Below are positions 13,345 to 15,911 of a DNA stretch of 15,911 bases, piece by piece. A program made the translations under genes and the position numbers. Every line of letters begins with the position of its first letter. The stretch's first letter is position 1. This stretch comes from Clostridiales bacterium UBA6388 (GTDB lineage: Bacteria; Bacillota; Clostridia; Oscillospirales; Oscillospiraceae), in the NCBI GenBank assembly GCA_002437575.1, contig DJQK01000110.1, forward strand, positions 1 through 15,911. Reading direction: 5' to 3'. The notes below the pieces were generated by a model. The model was given only the letters and a program-made list of their open reading frames with translations, searched no databases and was not told the origin of the DNA.

Positions 13345-14748
13345 ATGCTCTTTTCCGGTATCCCGTTTCTGTATTATTTTCTGCCCGTCGTGCTGGCCGT
13401 CTATTTTCTCGTGCCGCGCAGAGGCAGAAACGCCGTGCTTTTTGCATCGAGCCTCCTGTTTTACGCCTGGGGAGAGCCGAAGTTCTGCGTGCTCATGCTT
13501 TTGAGCATTTTGCAAGGCTATGCTTTCGGGCGGCTGATCGAAAAGAATCGATCGAACGCGAAGCGGTCAAAAGCGTTTTTGGCCGCTTCTATTTTGCTGA
13601 GCCTCGGTTTTCTTTTCTGCTTCAAGTACGCGGACTTTTTTATTTCCGCGGTCAATTCCCTGACCGGATTAAATCTCAAGCTCCTGCACGTCGCGCTTCC
13701 GATCGGCATCAGCTTTTACACGTTCCAGATCTTGAGCTACGTAGTAGACGTCTACCGCGGCGAGGTTCCGGCGCAGAAAAGCTTCTTGAGGCTCGGCACG
13801 TATATTGCCATGTTCCCGCAGCTCATCGCGGGGCCGATCGTAAGGTACGCGGAGATCGCGCCGCAGCTGGAAAGCCGTAAGACGACGCTCGAAGGCGTTT
13901 GCTCCGGCACGTGCCGGTTTGTGCTCGGACTTTCCAAAAAGGTCCTGCTTGCCAACGTTCTCTATGGCCTCATCACGGCGTTTGAAGCGTCCAAAGACCT
14001 GTCCGTGCTCTATTACTGGCTCTACGCAGTGAGCTTTACGCTGCAAATTTACTTCGATTTTTCCGGCTACAGCGATATGGCCATCGGTCTTGGACGGATC
14101 TTCGGTTTCCGGTTTTCAGAGAATTTCGACTATCCATATCTTTCCGGCTCGATCACCGAATTCTGGCGGCGCTGGCACATCAGCCTCGGTTCATGGTTCC
14201 GGGATTACGTCTACATTCCCCTCGGCGGAAACCGCGTGTCGAAAGGCAAATGGCTGCGGAACATTTTTATCGTCTGGGCTTTGACCGGACTCTGGCACGG
14301 GGCCAGCTGGAATTTCGTTCTGTGGGGGCTGGGCTTTGCCGTGCTTCTGGTGCTGGAAAAGCTGCTTTTCAAGAACTGGCTTACCAAAACGCGGATTTTC
14401 AAGCACGTGTACGTGCTGTTTTTCGTGATCTTGAGTTTTGTGCTGTTTAACGCCAGCTCGGTCAAAGAGGCGCTTTCGCAGTTAAGTTCGATGTTCGGCG
14501 CGGGCGATCTGCCGCTTGTGAGCGCAGAGAGCTTGTATTATGCGAAAAGCTACGCTGTGACGTTCCTCTTTGCCGCCGTTGGGGCAACGCCCCTTGCGAA
14601 AACGCTGGTCTCCCGGTTCGCGGAAACGAGGCTCGGTGCGCGGGCGATGAGCATTTTGCAGCCTGCGGCGATGGTCCTTCTGCTGGCGGCGTGCACGGCG
14701 TTTCTGGTAGACGGATCGTTCAATCCGTTCTTATATTTCCGGTTTTAG
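13345..14748 (+). CDS. MBOAT-family O-acyltransferase (AlgI/DltB-like)
   Basis: A 467-residue multi-pass membrane protein of usual family length. It opens MLFSGIPFLYYFLPVVLAVYFL and contains PIGISFYTFQILSYVVDVYRG (119-139), then LQIYFDFSGYSDMAIGLGRI. The family core follows: FWRRWHISLGSWFRDYVYIPLGG (273-295), and LTGLWHGASWNFVLWG, where His 318 is the expected catalytic residue. The family moves acyl groups, usually acetyl or D-alanyl, across the membrane onto a cell-wall or exopolysaccharide polymer. The start is the ATG at 13345 with GCAGGAGGC 5-10 bp upstream; the frame is open further upstream but that part overlaps the previous gene. It is followed 12 bp later by the DHHW gene, its likely partner. 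There are no dltA or dltC genes here, so polysaccharide O-acetylation is more likely than teichoic-acid D-alanylation. Confidence 0.95.
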   Translation: MLFSGIPFLYYFLPVVLAVYFLVPRRGRNAVLFASSLLFYAWGEPKFCVLMLLSILQGYAFGRLIEKNRSNAKRSKAFLAASILLSLGFLFCFKYADFFISAVNSLTGLNLKLLHVALPIGISFYTFQILSYVVDVYRGEVPAQKSFLRLGTYIAMFPQLIAGPIVRYAEIAPQLESRKTTLEGVCSGTCRFVLGLSKKVLLANVLYGLITAFEASKDLSVLYYWLYAVSFTLQIYFDFSGYSDMAIGLGRIFGFRFSENFDYPYLSGSITEFWRRWHISLGSWFRDYVYIPLGGNRVSKGKWLRNIFIVWALTGLWHGASWNFVLWGLGFAVLLVLEKLLFKNWLTKTRIFKHVYVLFFVILSFVLFNASSVKEALSQLSSMFGAGDLPLVSAESLYYAKSYAVTFLFAAVGATPLAKTLVSRFAETRLGARAMSILQPAAMVLLLAACTAFLVDGSFNPFLYFRF

Positions 14749-14760
14749 GGGGGCAAGGCA

Positions 14761-15858
14761 ATGAAACGAAAAACTTCCCTTTTTACGGTTTTATTCCTCG
14801 CCGCCTTTCTGTTCGGCTTCGCGGTTTTCGCGTGGGTAAAGCCCTCTGATGCACAGTCGCAGGCGGAGCGGCGAAATTTGACGCAGTTTCCCGCGTTTTC
14901 GCTTTCCGGTTTTGCAAGCGGTAAATGGACAGAGCAGTTTGAAAGCTATACGCTCGACCAGTTTCCGCTTCGTGAGCAGTTCCGGACGCTGAAAAGCCTC
15001 GTGACGCTCGGCGTTTTCCGGCAGAAGGACAATAACGGCGTGTACCTTGCCGATGGGTTTGTTGCAAAGCTCGAATACCCGCTGAACGAAGAATCCCTTG
15101 CGCACGCGCAGGAGCGGTTTTCGTTCGTGTACGACACCTATCTCAAGGGTACGAACGTCAAAACCTACCTCAGTGTGATCCCGGATAAGAACTACTTTCT
15201 GGCCGCGCAGAACGGCTATCCGGCGCTCGATTACGGCGCGCTTTTTGAAGCGATGCAAAAAGGCCTTCCGTGGGCCAGTTACATTGACCTCACGGAAAGC
15301 CTGACAATTTCCGACTATTACAAAACCGACATCCACTGGCGGCAGGAGTCGCTTCTTCCTGCAGCGAAGACGCTCGCTTCTGCGATGGGCGCGGAGATAT
15401 CCGACGATCATACCGAGAAAACGCTGGACCGCGACTACTACGGCCTGTATTACGGCTACGCGGCGCTTCCCATAAAGCCGGAAAAAATCTCGTATCTGAC
15501 GAACGAAACGATCGAAGCCGCCGTTGTGACGAATTTCGAGACCGGCAAAACCGGCCCTGTTTACGACATGGAAAAAGCCGCGGGCAAGGACCCATATGAA
15601 ATGTTCCTCTCCGGCTCTGTCTCGCTTCTGACGATCGAAAATCCGAACGCGAAAACGGAAAAAGAGCTCGTCATCTTCCGCGATTCCTTTGCCAGTTCTC
15701 TTTCGCCGCTGCTGCTGGACGGCTACAAAACGGTCACGCTGGTCGATATCCGGTATCTTCCCAGCGCAAGGCTGGGGAGCTTTCTGGAGTTTTCCGAGCA
15801 GGATGTGCTGTTTTTGTACAGCGTGCCGGTACTCAATAACAGCGAAACGATCAAATAG
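14761..15858 (+). CDS. DHHW-family (AlgJ/AlgX/DltD-like) extracytoplasmic acyltransferase partner
   Basis: A 365-residue protein with an N-terminal membrane anchor (5-26) and an outer SGNH-like domain. ERRNLTQFPAFSLSGFASGKW (36-56, the start of the fold) is a typical family opening, as is DQFPLREQF (66-74). The Asp-x-His-Trp signature is present as YYKTDIHW (186-193, Asp 190 and His 192), and the nucleophile block is FRDSFASSL (306-314, Ser 309). These give the Ser-Asp-His set expected for acyl transfer. In known systems the MBOAT protein moves the acyl group out and a DHHW/AlgX-type protein attaches it to the polymer. It follows the MBOAT gene by 12 bp. The ribosome site is weak (a G-run, then AAGG close to the ATG). 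Confidence 0.93.
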   Translation: MKRKTSLFTVLFLAAFLFGFAVFAWVKPSDAQSQAERRNLTQFPAFSLSGFASGKWTEQFESYTLDQFPLREQFRTLKSLVTLGVFRQKDNNGVYLADGFVAKLEYPLNEESLAHAQERFSFVYDTYLKGTNVKTYLSVIPDKNYFLAAQNGYPALDYGALFEAMQKGLPWASYIDLTESLTISDYYKTDIHWRQESLLPAAKTLASAMGAEISDDHTEKTLDRDYYGLYYGYAALPIKPEKISYLTNETIEAAVVTNFETGKTGPVYDMEKAAGKDPYEMFLSGSVSLLTIENPNAKTEKELVIFRDSFASSLSPLLLDGYKTVTLVDIRYLPSARLGSFLEFSEQDVLFLYSVPVLNNSETIK

Positions 15859-15864
15859 GTTTTT

Positions 15865-15895
15865 CTGGCGGTGGCCGCCAGCTGGCCCATTTTTC
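15865..15895 (+). terminator. Probable weak terminator after the DHHW gene
   Basis: CTGGCGG (15865-15871) and CCGCCAG (15875-15881) form a perfect 7-bp stem with a 3-base loop, 6 bases after the stop. The T-run (15890-15894) is 8 bases further on, so the shape is not ideal. A second GGCC stem is possible in the same stretch. Confidence 0.45.
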
Positions 15896-15911
15896 TCGAC
15901 CCCATTCTTCT

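Noticed and set aside
12578..13447. A 289-codon minus-strand frame
   Set aside because: It is an antisense shadow of the lipoprotein gene and the start of the MBOAT gene.
1..15911. tRNA genes, rRNA genes, CRISPR arrays, riboswitches or a transposase gene
   Set aside because: All gaps between genes were read; none holds a cloverleaf, a regularly spaced repeat array, a known riboswitch core or a transposase frame that I can support.

Overview
The window is a GC-rich, densely coded piece of a low-copy, ordinary-looking chromosome from a Gram-positive anaerobe. Several things point to Clostridia, most likely an Oscillospiraceae-type gut bacterium: SdpR/SdpI, BlaI/M56 and ECF/anti-sigma signalling pairs, many lipoproteins with a lipobox, strong AGGAGG-type ribosome binding sites, consensus TTGACA/TATAAT promoters, and a small inverted-repeat element with TA flanks. 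The taxonomic call is inference from gene content, not from a marker gene. I see no rRNA, tRNA, CRISPR array or transposase gene. No gap between genes exceeds 300 bases.

Region 1 (1-3113, minus strand) is a three-gene sensing operon read right to left. It holds a BlaI-type repressor, a beta-propeller lipoprotein (DUF5050 type), and a BlaR1-like M56 membrane metallopeptidase that runs off the left edge. The M56 gene starts with GTG. Its outer sensor part carries an Asp-box motif, not a recognisable penicillin-binding domain. Two ACAnnTGT dyads lie over the -35 box and the predicted transcription start, so the repressor should control its own operon.

Region 2 (3142-5466, plus strand) is a divergent ECF sigma factor gene followed directly by a gene for a single-pass membrane protein with a very large outer domain, the presumed anti-sigma factor. 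It ends in a terminator shared with the convergent tetR gene.

Region 3 (5470-7624) is a divergon: a TetR regulator on the minus strand, and an SdpR-like ArsR autorepressor plus an SdpI-family membrane protein on the plus strand. An 11-bp perfect inverted repeat contains the -35 boxes of both promoters, and a separate 9-bp inverted repeat covers the sdpR start site.

Region 4 (7653-9783) has a small PPC/DUF296 protein and a MATE transporter. A 163-bp MITE-like element sits between the PPC gene and its terminator, inserted exactly at the stop codon.

Region 5 (9866-15895, plus strand) is a run of five cell-surface genes: two lipid-anchored serpins in tandem, a lipoprotein of unknown function, an MBOAT O-acyltransferase (AlgI/DltB-like) and a DHHW/AlgJ-like partner. 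No terminator is visible between them, so they may form one surface operon that combines protease inhibition with acylation of a cell-wall or exopolysaccharide polymer.
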